Below, one piece after another: positions 41,897 through 47,953 of a DNA stretch of 47,953 nucleotides; within the stretch, counting starts at the first letter, position 1, and each line of letters opens with the position of its first letter. This DNA comes from Mesotoga sp. UBA6090. Lineage in GTDB: Bacteria; Thermotogota; Thermotogae; Petrotogales; Kosmotogaceae. Location: positions 1 through 47,953 of the forward strand of contig NZ_DIXC01000063.1 in NCBI RefSeq assembly GCF_002435945.1, read 5' to 3'. A program made the translations under genes and the position numbers. The notes under the pieces are model-generated. The model had not been told where the DNA came from, did no database searches, and was given only the letters and a program-made list of their open reading frames with translations.

Positions 41897-42300
41897 TTAT
41901 TTTGTCATCCTGAAGTGCTCCTGTTCAGGATCTGGGTTTTCGAGAAACCGTGCTTGGGTGTAGCAGGGTCTTGTAGGAAAGTGCAAAACAGACTGGTTCG
42001 CCGAGGAGAACCCGTTATTCTTTCCAGAGCGAAGATCTGTTCTTCGTTCTTGGTCAGACCATTTGTTCAGAGAGTAGAGAGAAGGGAAAAGCAAAGAGGA
42101 CAAGTAAGGATCTGGGATCTTGAAAAGCCTTGAAAAGCTCTTTAATCCCCTCTCGAGAGGGGTATCGACGGTTCCATCATCGACGGGGTGTGTGAACGTC
42201 AAGAACGGACCTCATGTTCAGAACGAGGTATCTGACGTTTCTTTACTCTAGGGCTTTCAACTTGGCACAGCCAACTCGCAATTGCTCTTTCGGAGGACGG
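41897..42300. repeat. Palindrome-rich non-coding segment replacing the 3' part of the binding-protein gene
   Basis: The unbroken frames here match no known protein. It contains GGATCTGGG twice (about 41928 and 42111), the perfect 16-base palindrome CCCCTCTCGAGAGGGG (42147-42162), the direct repeat ATCGACGG (42164-42171 and 42179-42186), and a hairpin-forming ACCTC..GTTCAGAAC..GAGGT around 42210. The form suggests interspersed genomic repeat elements, but only one copy lies in this window, so that is an inference. Confidence 0.4.
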
Positions 42301-42334
42301 GTCCTTGCTCTTGGACGGTCAACGATTCTTCACT

Positions 42335-42667
42335 TCAATGTCTGGTGAGTCTGGTGTGATAAGCTACCGGTACAAAAACCCTGGCACCGCCAGTTTTTTC
42401 CCGAAGAGACTTCCCAACTGTTATGGTCTCGTCTTTGTCGACGTTTCCCTCGGAATCATGAATTACGAGCTTCCCTTCAGGACTGCTGCTCGCTAATTCC
42501 GAAGCGGCAGTAATTGCATCTACCTTATCGTCAAACCGGTGAATGATTCTCTCTTCACTTTCGTGATCTACTATCCGGGACCCTTCGTGAGGTTTGACAT
42601 GGTAGATGTCTTCAATAACGTTTTCACTTATACTCGGAATCTTGTGTAGTTCTTCATGGTGCTCCAT
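42335..42667 (-). CDS. DUF2188-like small acidic protein
   Basis: 110 residues from ATG 42667, chosen because GGAGG lies eight bases upstream. Residues 35-80 resemble DUF2188: SEERIIHRFDDKVDAITAASELASSSPEGKLVIHDSEGNVDKDETI, where family members have an aromatic/basic strand, DKKEDAI and ELIVHGKDG. The N-terminus is rich in His and Glu (MEHHEELHKIP). Function of DUF2188 is unknown. It faces the decayed binding-protein region and is transcribed apart from the dehydratase-like pair. Confidence 0.65.
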   Translation of the reverse strand: MEHHEELHKIPSISENVIEDIYHVKPHEGSRIVDHESEERIIHRFDDKVDAITAASELASSSPEGKLVIHDSEGNVDKDETITVGKSLREKTGGARVFVPVAYHTRLTRH

Positions 42668-42722
42668 GAAATGCACCTCCTACACATTTATGACAAATCG
42701 AAGGGCGCACAAGTTCAAAGGC

Positions 42723-44453
42723 TCATCGAATGTCGTTCTCGGAACTTGACTCTCTTGCAAACAAAGCTGCGCCGTAAGCTCCCATAATGTCGGGCACGTC
42801 GGGAATGAGGATCTCCGTTTTGAACAACATCTTCATAGCCTCAACTACTCCGGCATTTCTCGCAACTCCCCCTGTGAAGACAAGAGGTGTTGGTGATTCT
42901 AGTCTTGAGTACATCGCACCCACTCTTTTTGCTATCGCCTTGAACAGACCGGCCGATATATCTTCGATTCTTTCTCCCATTCCAATTAGCGAGACGACTT
43001 CAGACTCAGCAAATACAGTGCAAACTGAACTTATCGAAATGTTCTTCTTTGATTTTCGGGCAAGTGAAGACATCTTTTCGGTGTCCAATTCAAGAGCAGA
43101 AGCCATCACCTCAAGAAATCTTCCTGTTCCGGCGGCACATTTATCATTCATTGCAAAGTCTTCAACATTCCCCTCGGAATTCAAGCGAATAACTTTGCTA
43201 TCCTGCCCGCCGATGTCAATAATCCCGCGCGCTTCAGGAAAGAGTTCGAAAACACCTCTCGCGTGACATGAGATTTCTGTGATCTTATCGCTTGCAGACG
43301 AGACAAGCAGTCTTCCATAACCCGTCGAAATGCACTTTCCTATCTGATTTCCATTCTTGCGGGAGAATTCGTTCATCTCCTGCATAAGAGCCTCTGCGGT
43401 ACTTGAGGCCCTAATTCCCGTCCTCACGGTCTTCGAAAATATTATCCTGCCTTTTCCATCAATCAGGACGCCGTTGGTTGTAGTAGAGCCGGAATCAACT
43501 CCTGCGTAAATCACCTTAGTTTCCACCTCTGAATGCAGTACCGATCTAGAGTCGTTCTTTTCCATCAATGCCCCGATTCTAGTGGTCAGCTGTCCATCGG
43601 AATTCAGAGGGAAATCGAGTTCAACTCTGTATGTCTTTTCGTCGTCACGGGGACGAACAAAATCAAAGAAGTCGCAAAATTTGGGAACCACAAAGACAGT
43701 CGCGTCTGCACTCTCATTTGAAGCTGAAATTGTTTCGGAGAAACGAGCACAAGGAGATCTCCACTTCAGCAGACGTTCGGCAATCGCCGTTAGCGGTTCG
43801 ATGTTATCGGCAGTCTTACTCGAAAACGGTCTTCTTCCAAGGCAAGTGTCATTGGATACTGTTATACCGCCGGCCTTCTCTACTGCATTGTCGAAGGCTC
43901 CAATATCAGTTACTCCCCCACTCAGAGCAATTCGCTTTCTCGGTCCGCCACTCACTAGATTGGAGGAGTCGATTTCGGCTTTATTCCCATCTAGCGCCGA
44001 AAGATATAGCCTTGACAAGTCGGCTCCCTCTACCCTAATCTCATTCGCCAGTACGTAGTCCACGAGATCGTTGAATCGACCAATGCCTGTATGCATGTTA
44101 ACAGCAATACCAGAGTTTTCGAGGAAAGTCGTCAGATCACCGATCTCTCCGGAAAGGAATTCTATTGCATCAGCATCTCTCTTCCATGGGAGTCTTAGGA
44201 TGAAAACCCTGGCCGACGAAAGCTCAGTGAGAAGATCTCCGATTCTACGCATCGCGTCACAGGAGTCGGCTATCAAGAGATAATCGCCTGAACTCAATTC
44301 CATTCCTTTTTCGTAAACCGTCTTTGCATAACCACATAAATTGCATCCTAATTCGTGGCAAGAGACAGGAGCAATGGAGGTTATTCTATGGAATTCACTG
44401 TCACTTCCTAACAAAACTTCCATCGGTATGTAACTGCACGAGTAGTAGATCAT
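42723..44453 (-). CDS. HgdB-like domain fused to a 2-hydroxyacyl-CoA dehydratase activase (BadF/BcrA ATPase)
   Basis: 576 residues from ATG 44453, overlapping the preceding gene's stop (ATGA), with GGAGAACAG upstream. Residues 1-300 resemble a dehydratase (HgdB/HgdC) subunit: YYSCSYIPMEVLLG, SCHELGCNLCGYAKTVYEKG, ADSCDAMRRI, RIALSGGVTDIGAFD, NDTCLGRRPF. Residues 310-576 are the activase: GVDSGSTTTNGVLID (phosphate 1), TGYGR, DIGGQDSKVIRL (phosphate 2), the cluster-binding cysteines in NDKCAAGTGRFLEVMA and SSVCTVFAESEVVSL, and FTGGVARNAGVVEAM (adenosine). The activase uses ATP to fire low-potential electrons from its [4Fe-4S] cluster into a partner. Dehydratase subunit and activase are usually separate proteins. 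Confidence 0.85.
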   Translation of the reverse strand: MIYYSCSYIPMEVLLGSDSEFHRITSIAPVSCHELGCNLCGYAKTVYEKGMELSSGDYLLIADSCDAMRRIGDLLTELSSARVFILRLPWKRDADAIEFLSGEIGDLTTFLENSGIAVNMHTGIGRFNDLVDYVLANEIRVEGADLSRLYLSALDGNKAEIDSSNLVSGGPRKRIALSGGVTDIGAFDNAVEKAGGITVSNDTCLGRRPFSSKTADNIEPLTAIAERLLKWRSPCARFSETISASNESADATVFVVPKFCDFFDFVRPRDDEKTYRVELDFPLNSDGQLTTRIGALMEKNDSRSVLHSEVETKVIYAGVDSGSTTTNGVLIDGKGRIIFSKTVRTGIRASSTAEALMQEMNEFSRKNGNQIGKCISTGYGRLLVSSASDKITEISCHARGVFELFPEARGIIDIGGQDSKVIRLNSEGNVEDFAMNDKCAAGTGRFLEVMASALELDTEKMSSLARKSKKNISISSVCTVFAESEVVSLIGMGERIEDISAGLFKAIAKRVGAMYSRLESPTPLVFTGGVARNAGVVEAMKMLFKTEILIPDVPDIMGAYGAALFARESSSENDIR

Positions 44454-45709
44454 TTTCTGTTCTCCATTATTTCCAGGAATGCTTCTGTCCTTGTTCGCAG
44501 CTGCCCGGCACCCTGAGATGCATGGTCGACGCAATCACCCGTGAGCTCGAGAAAGGGAATACTCTCCTCTTCGAAGACTTTCTTCAAATAACTCACTCCT
44601 CCTGCCGACTGTCTGCATCCCCAATGAGAAAAGTGGATCACTCCATCAACCGTGAAGTTTCGTGCAAGATCCAGGCAGAAATCCCCACGATCGACCACGC
44701 TTCCGCAAAGAGGGTTATATACCAGTTTCTCCGCAAGACTCTCAAGCGGTCGTTGCGGGTCGACCGGATACATCCAGTCCCACATCAGCTCGTTCGAAAC
44801 CACAAGGTTTTTCGATCCCGGAAGGAAGAGATTGAAAAGCTCGTTGTCGTAATAAGGGGGGATGTGAAGCCACAGGATCTTCCTCGCGTTTTCGGGAATC
44901 GCTTCAAGCCCCTCGCCGATACTTCTAGAGGCCGCCGCGATTCTCCGATCGCCCGCCAGAGTATGCAGTACATACAGCGAGTTCATGTGTTCGTAGAGAT
45001 GCTGAGGCAAATACGCGTTTTTCGCTCTGGATTTAACCTCCTCGAGGTTTTCCATGAGTTCTCTTTCATATGATAATCTCATTGACAACTCTTCCATTTT
45101 GAAAGCTTTCCCGGTGATTTCCTCGATCGTGCCAATAACTGCCTTCAGTTGCGAGAGAACGTAACCTACTGACTCGCGCTTTCGACCTCTGGGTACATCG
45201 ATCAAAATGAAAGGAACATCGTACTCTCTGGCTATCCTCTTGAAGGTCGGAAGATTTCCGTCACAGAGAATGCTTGTCGTCATCACCAACTTAGGCGGAG
45301 GCAGAAGCTTTCTCAGAGATACTCCAAGAGAAGCTCTATGAAACGTACACAGGGAGTCGCTGATTCCTGCCTGTGAAGAATATGCAATCGCCGTGTCCTC
45401 AAGATGCATCGACGAAAGCGCCCCGGAAATGCCTTCGGCCGAAACGGGGTTAAGACCCGCCGAAAGAAGAAGTTCAGAAGGAGCCATTAAATTCACCCAC
45501 ACGGTACTCGAACCCTTTATCGCAAGATACACTTCCTCCAGCGCCAGGTGATTGACCGTGTTGACAAATCGTGGCCGATCCCTATCTGGAAAATGCCCTC
45601 TTCTGAAATTCTCAAATCCCATACCAAGCTGAAGCCATCTCTTGAACCTATCGGTATCATCTATGTAATTTCTCAGAAAGCTGCCGAATTTCACACTCTT
45701 TCTTGACAT
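44450..45709 (-). CDS. 2-hydroxyacyl-CoA dehydratase-family protein (HgdB/double-cubane-like)
   Basis: 419 residues. HgdB/HgdC (2-hydroxyacyl-CoA dehydratase D) family fold: WVNLMAPSELLLSAGLNPVSAE at the start of the first lobe, SDSLCTFHRASLG, MTTSILCDGNLPTFKRIA, FILIDVPRG, and in the second lobe LHIPPYYDN, MWDWMYP, NPLCGSVVDRGDFCLDLA, VIHFSHWGCRQSAGG, LELTGDCVDH. The cysteines in these motifs are the likely iron-sulfur ligands. It is coupled (ATGA) to the activase fusion, so the two probably form one ATP-driven reductase system. The substrate is unknown; no CoA-transferase or acyl-CoA gene is nearby. Confidence 0.82.
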   Translation of the reverse strand: MSRKSVKFGSFLRNYIDDTDRFKRWLQLGMGFENFRRGHFPDRDRPRFVNTVNHLALEEVYLAIKGSSTVWVNLMAPSELLLSAGLNPVSAEGISGALSSMHLEDTAIAYSSQAGISDSLCTFHRASLGVSLRKLLPPPKLVMTTSILCDGNLPTFKRIAREYDVPFILIDVPRGRKRESVGYVLSQLKAVIGTIEEITGKAFKMEELSMRLSYERELMENLEEVKSRAKNAYLPQHLYEHMNSLYVLHTLAGDRRIAAASRSIGEGLEAIPENARKILWLHIPPYYDNELFNLFLPGSKNLVVSNELMWDWMYPVDPQRPLESLAEKLVYNPLCGSVVDRGDFCLDLARNFTVDGVIHFSHWGCRQSAGGVSYLKKVFEEESIPFLELTGDCVDHASQGAGQLRTRTEAFLEIMENRK

Positions 45710-45862
45710 CTACTATGTTCTCACTCCCGTCATCAAGAATCGCTGACATCAATCCGCACTTCCTTTGGGTTGAGATGTCGGAATGACCTCAATTATAACC
45801 TCTTGCGAGAAAAGAGCCAGGACTTCACCGGTCGGCTACTTTCAGTTTGCAGACATACGCGC

Positions 45863-47395
45863 TTACTTTGAATCTCTTTCTGCATGACTCGGCAGCTGTG
45901 CTTTGCTTTCTCCCTCTAACCCAAAAGAAAGCGACTTTCGGAAGTGATAGCCGTATATCGCAAATTCAACAGACAATGGGAAAAGCGATGGCCTAAAGAT
46001 GGCTGTCCAGAGGAGCAACAACCAATAGTTCATTCGACCTTTTTCCCTTATTCCAATTACCCACAACGACTTCAGAAAAGCCTTCAGACTATCGGAAAGG
46101 GGCCTGACATGTCTAGACGAATTGGGTTTGTAGTTCTTGAGAAAGGTTATTACTCTCTGGCGGTATGGTTTCGGAGAGTAAATGTTGCTGAGTATTTTAT
46201 AGTAACCGTCTACAAGGTTATTGAGACCCATCTTGGGAACTATGTTAGTCAGAATGCTAGTGTTGTTTCCGGAAAACTCCGATGCGATTCTGTTCTCTTC
46301 TTTCAACCTCTGGAAGAGTCTTGTGCCCGTAGGCGCTGTGAGGACACCGACCATTGCCGTCACTATGCCGCTCTTCTGGATGAAATCGATCATATTCTGA
46401 AATACCGAAGGCTTGTCGTGATCAAAGCCCACAATGAATCCGCCCTGAACCTGCAGTCCGAACTCCTGCATCTTCCTAACAGATGAGAGTAGGTCCCTGT
46501 TTCGGTTCTGGTACTTACCGCATTCAACGAGGCTTTCCTCTTCGGTAGTCTCGATGCCTACGAAGACGGTTCCGAAACCCGCATCGACCATGAGTCTCAT
46601 GAGTTCATCGTCATCCGAAAGATCAATCGAGGCTTCTGTATTAAACACAAACGGATAATTCCTGTCTTTCATCCATTCGGCAATTGCCGGAAGAATCTCT
46701 CTCTTCAGTTTCGTCTTATTACCGATAAAGTTATCGTCAACTATGAATACTCCTCCACGCCAGCCGGCTCTATACAGCGCTTCCATTTCCGCAATGAGTT
46801 TTTCAGCGCTCTTTGTCCTGGGAATGCGTCCGTTTAACAGAATAATGTCACAGAACTCGCAGTTGTAAGGACAGCCTCTAGAATACTGGATGTTCATAGA
46901 AGAGTATTTTCTCATGTCAAGAAGCTCCCAGTCTGGAATGGAACTATCTGCAATATCTGGAAAGCCATCGGATTTGTAAATGTGCTTAGCCTGGCCGTTT
47001 TCTAAATCATGAAGAAACGGTGCCAGAGTCATTTCTGCTTCGCCGAGAACAAGATGATCGACTTCACTGAACTCCTCGGGTCTGGTTGTGAAAAGCGGCC
47101 CGCCTGCTATAGTCTTGACGCCCAACTTCTTGCACCTTTCAATAACCTTCTTTGCCGAGTCAAGTTGAATATCCATTGAGCTAATCATCACGTAATCGGA
47201 CTTTAAGATGTCTTCATCGCGTAGACTATCCGTATTCATATCTATGAGTTTCTTCTCCCAATCTTCAGGCAACATAGCAGAAACAGTCATGAGGCCTAGA
47301 GGCGGGTACACCGCCTTTTTTGAGACAAATCTTAATGCATGTTTGAAACTCCAAAATGTTTCTGGATATTCTGGATAGACCATCAAAACTCTCAT
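45863..47395 (-). CDS. B12-binding radical SAM protein (DUF4070 type, HpnP/BchE relatives)
   Basis: 510 residues. Residues 1-150: cobalamin-binding domain (MRVLMVYPEYPETFWSFKHALRFVSKKAVYPPLGLMTVSAMLP, IAGGPLFTTRPEEF). Residues 165-390: radical SAM core, [4Fe-4S] motif CPYNCEFC, then GGVFIVDDNFIGNK and VFVGIETTEEESL, QVQGGFIVGFDHD. C-terminal DUF4070 region. Hydrophobic stretches near 450-480 (NYWLLLLWTAIFRPSLFPLSVEFAIYG) suggest membrane association. Relatives include the hopanoid C-2 methylase HpnP, but no hopanoid genes are present, so the substrate is unknown. GGAAGTGGAG precedes the ATG. Confidence 0.88.
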   Translation of the reverse strand: MRVLMVYPEYPETFWSFKHALRFVSKKAVYPPLGLMTVSAMLPEDWEKKLIDMNTDSLRDEDILKSDYVMISSMDIQLDSAKKVIERCKKLGVKTIAGGPLFTTRPEEFSEVDHLVLGEAEMTLAPFLHDLENGQAKHIYKSDGFPDIADSSIPDWELLDMRKYSSMNIQYSRGCPYNCEFCDIILLNGRIPRTKSAEKLIAEMEALYRAGWRGGVFIVDDNFIGNKTKLKREILPAIAEWMKDRNYPFVFNTEASIDLSDDDELMRLMVDAGFGTVFVGIETTEEESLVECGKYQNRNRDLLSSVRKMQEFGLQVQGGFIVGFDHDKPSVFQNMIDFIQKSGIVTAMVGVLTAPTGTRLFQRLKEENRIASEFSGNNTSILTNIVPKMGLNNLVDGYYKILSNIYSPKPYRQRVITFLKNYKPNSSRHVRPLSDSLKAFLKSLWVIGIREKGRMNYWLLLLWTAIFRPSLFPLSVEFAIYGYHFRKSLSFGLEGESKAQLPSHAERDSK

Positions 47396-47684
47396 ATCTC
47401 CACTTCCCTTTTCATAATAGCACTCAAACCTTTGCTAGAAACTCATGCTCTGCAAGTTGATGAATTGTGCGGGATCAGTAATTGCTGACGCTCCTGCTTG
47501 TTTGATTCAGGTTGGACCACCTGGTTTTGATCTACAAGAATTCCGAAGTATCTACAGTTTCCACATTGTCGGAAAGCGTCGTAATTTGTTGAAGACCAAA
47601 ACACATCACTCATCCCGCAGTGCCATCTAATCAATATTATCACAACGGACCGATCGAAAGAGCTAATCAGTATATCACTGCCTG
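47396..47684. other. Non-coding sequence between the radical SAM gene and the group II intron
   Basis: Holds the radical SAM gene's leader (a TATTAT-like -10 near 47418 on the minus strand) and the intron's 3' exon. Short open frames on both strands lack ribosome binding sites and recognisable content. Confidence 0.45.
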
Positions 47685-47723
47685 GTGAGTAGCCCAGGGG
47701 GGTTTCACCCCCAGGCTCTCTCA

Positions 47724-47757
47724 GAACCGGACTTGAACCTCTCGATTCATCCGGCTC
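47724..47757 (-). ncRNA. Group II intron domain V
   Basis: Exactly 34 bases. GAGCCGGA pairs with TCCGGTTC and contains the catalytic AGC triad; upper stem TGAATC/GGTTCA is capped by the GNRA-type tetraloop GAGA, with a two-base bulge AG before the return strand. This is the catalytic metal-binding core of the ribozyme. Confidence 0.92.
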
Positions 47758-47760
47758 CCA

Positions 47761-47953
47761 TTATCCAGCCATATAGAATATCCCCATTGTCCAGTGTACA
47801 AATAGATGAGGCTCCCTGCGAGCAAGAGCTTCTAGCCATTTACCCGCTTTTGTGAGACCTCCCCTTTTCTTGTACTTGTTTCTTACCCATTGGACTAAGG
47901 CTTTGTTGACATGACTCAGTACTGTATGCATCTCAAATCTGCGAAAGTGTCCA
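47761..47953 (-). CDS. ltrA: Group II intron reverse transcriptase/maturase, C-terminal fragment
   Basis: The last 63 residues, cut by the window edge: FRRFEMHTVLSHVNKALVQW, then VRNKYKKRGGLTKAGKWLEAL, then ARREPHLFVHWTMGIFYMAG. This is the group II intron maturase-specific C-terminus (KYK..A..WL...ARR.P.LF.HW motif). The stop codon TAA is at 47763-47761, immediately before domain V. It promotes splicing and reverse splicing of its intron. Confidence 0.9.
   Translation of the reverse strand, partial: GHFRRFEMHTVLSHVNKALVQWVRNKYKKRGGLTKAGKWLEALARREPHLFVHWTMGIFYMAG

Larger units (their letters stand above)
47685..47953 (-). mobile_element. Group II intron, 3' part (runs off the window)
   Basis: Minus strand. 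From the window edge: C-terminal part of the intron-encoded reverse transcriptase/maturase, its stop codon, three bases, then domain V (47757-47724) and domain VI, ending CTACTCAC at about 47685. The 3' exon begins about CAGGCAGTGATATACTG. The 5' part, including most of the reverse transcriptase, is outside the window. The insertion lies in non-coding sequence; no interrupted gene is evident. Confidence 0.9.

Noticed and set aside
41897..42202. 101-codon minus-strand frame after the broken binding protein
   Set aside because: Low-complexity, no start signal, spans the palindromic segment; better explained as non-coding repeat-like DNA.
44324..45073. 249-codon plus-strand frame across the dehydratase-like pair
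   Set aside because: Antisense to two genes with clear family motifs; no ribosome binding site or domain.
42723..45709. Naming the pair as a genuine 2-hydroxyglutaryl- or lactoyl-CoA dehydratase
   Set aside because: Fusion layout and lack of CoA-transferase or acyl-CoA dehydrogenase neighbours do not support a specific substrate.
1..47953. CRISPR arrays and rRNA genes
   Set aside because: Looked for regularly spaced direct repeats and conserved rRNA segments; none seen.

Overview
The window looks like a chromosomal segment of a Thermotogota bacterium, most likely a mesophilic Kosmotogaceae member such as Mesotoga. This is inferred from protein style and gene neighbourhoods and could not be tested by a search. 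Supporting signs are a moderate GC content, preference for AGA/AGG arginine codons, strong GGAGG-type ribosome binding sites with frequent GTG/TTG starts, and abundant amino-acid uptake and catabolism genes.

Layout. 1-2.7 kb: a small secreted protein, a lipoprotein-like SUMF1/C-type-lectin-fold protein whose 3' end resembles the variable region of a diversity-generating retroelement (DGR), a small protein resembling the N-terminus of a DGR HRDC-type accessory protein, and tRNA-Pro(CGG). 2.7-13.4 kb: mnmA; a polar amino acid ABC transporter (binding protein, permease, ATPase, permease); histidine ammonia-lyase; tRNA-Leu(CAG); an unusual exported class I glutamine amidotransferase; a GNAT gene broken by one stop codon; a Ca2+/Na+-type antiporter; and the threonine-degrading tdh-kbl pair. 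14.1-18.8 kb: a complete five-gene branched-chain amino acid ABC transporter (liv-type). 19.2-22.0 kb (minus strand): obg-nadD-dus. 22.1-39.7 kb: a long plus-strand housekeeping run: remA-type regulator, clpP, mutS, Xaa-Pro peptidase, efp, asp23-like, nusB, fhs, folD, dxs, second asp23-like, fakA/yloV-like, glyQ, glyS, era and an MFS transporter. 39.7-48 kb: an accessory, partly decayed region with a possible short terminated RNA, a secreted cell-wall amidase, a frameshifted and truncated peptide-type binding protein gene followed by palindrome-rich non-coding sequence, a DUF2188-like protein, a two-gene 2-hydroxyacyl-CoA-dehydratase-like/activase system with an unusual fusion, a B12-dependent radical SAM protein, and the 3' end of a group II intron that runs off the window.

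How it fits together. Three systems serve amino-acid metabolism: polar amino acid uptake next to histidine ammonia-lyase; threonine to glycine plus acetyl-CoA through Tdh-Kbl; and branched-chain uptake. Fhs and FolD supply one-carbon folate units. The efp-asp23-nusB-folD-dxs and asp23-fakA neighbourhoods recall Firmicutes gene order. The most unusual items are the putative DGR variable region at 1980-2087 with a structured downstream segment, a probable AUA start codon at 4709, three overlapping TGTTAT half-sites in front of remA, and the HgdB-like/activase fusion at 42.7-45.7 kb.
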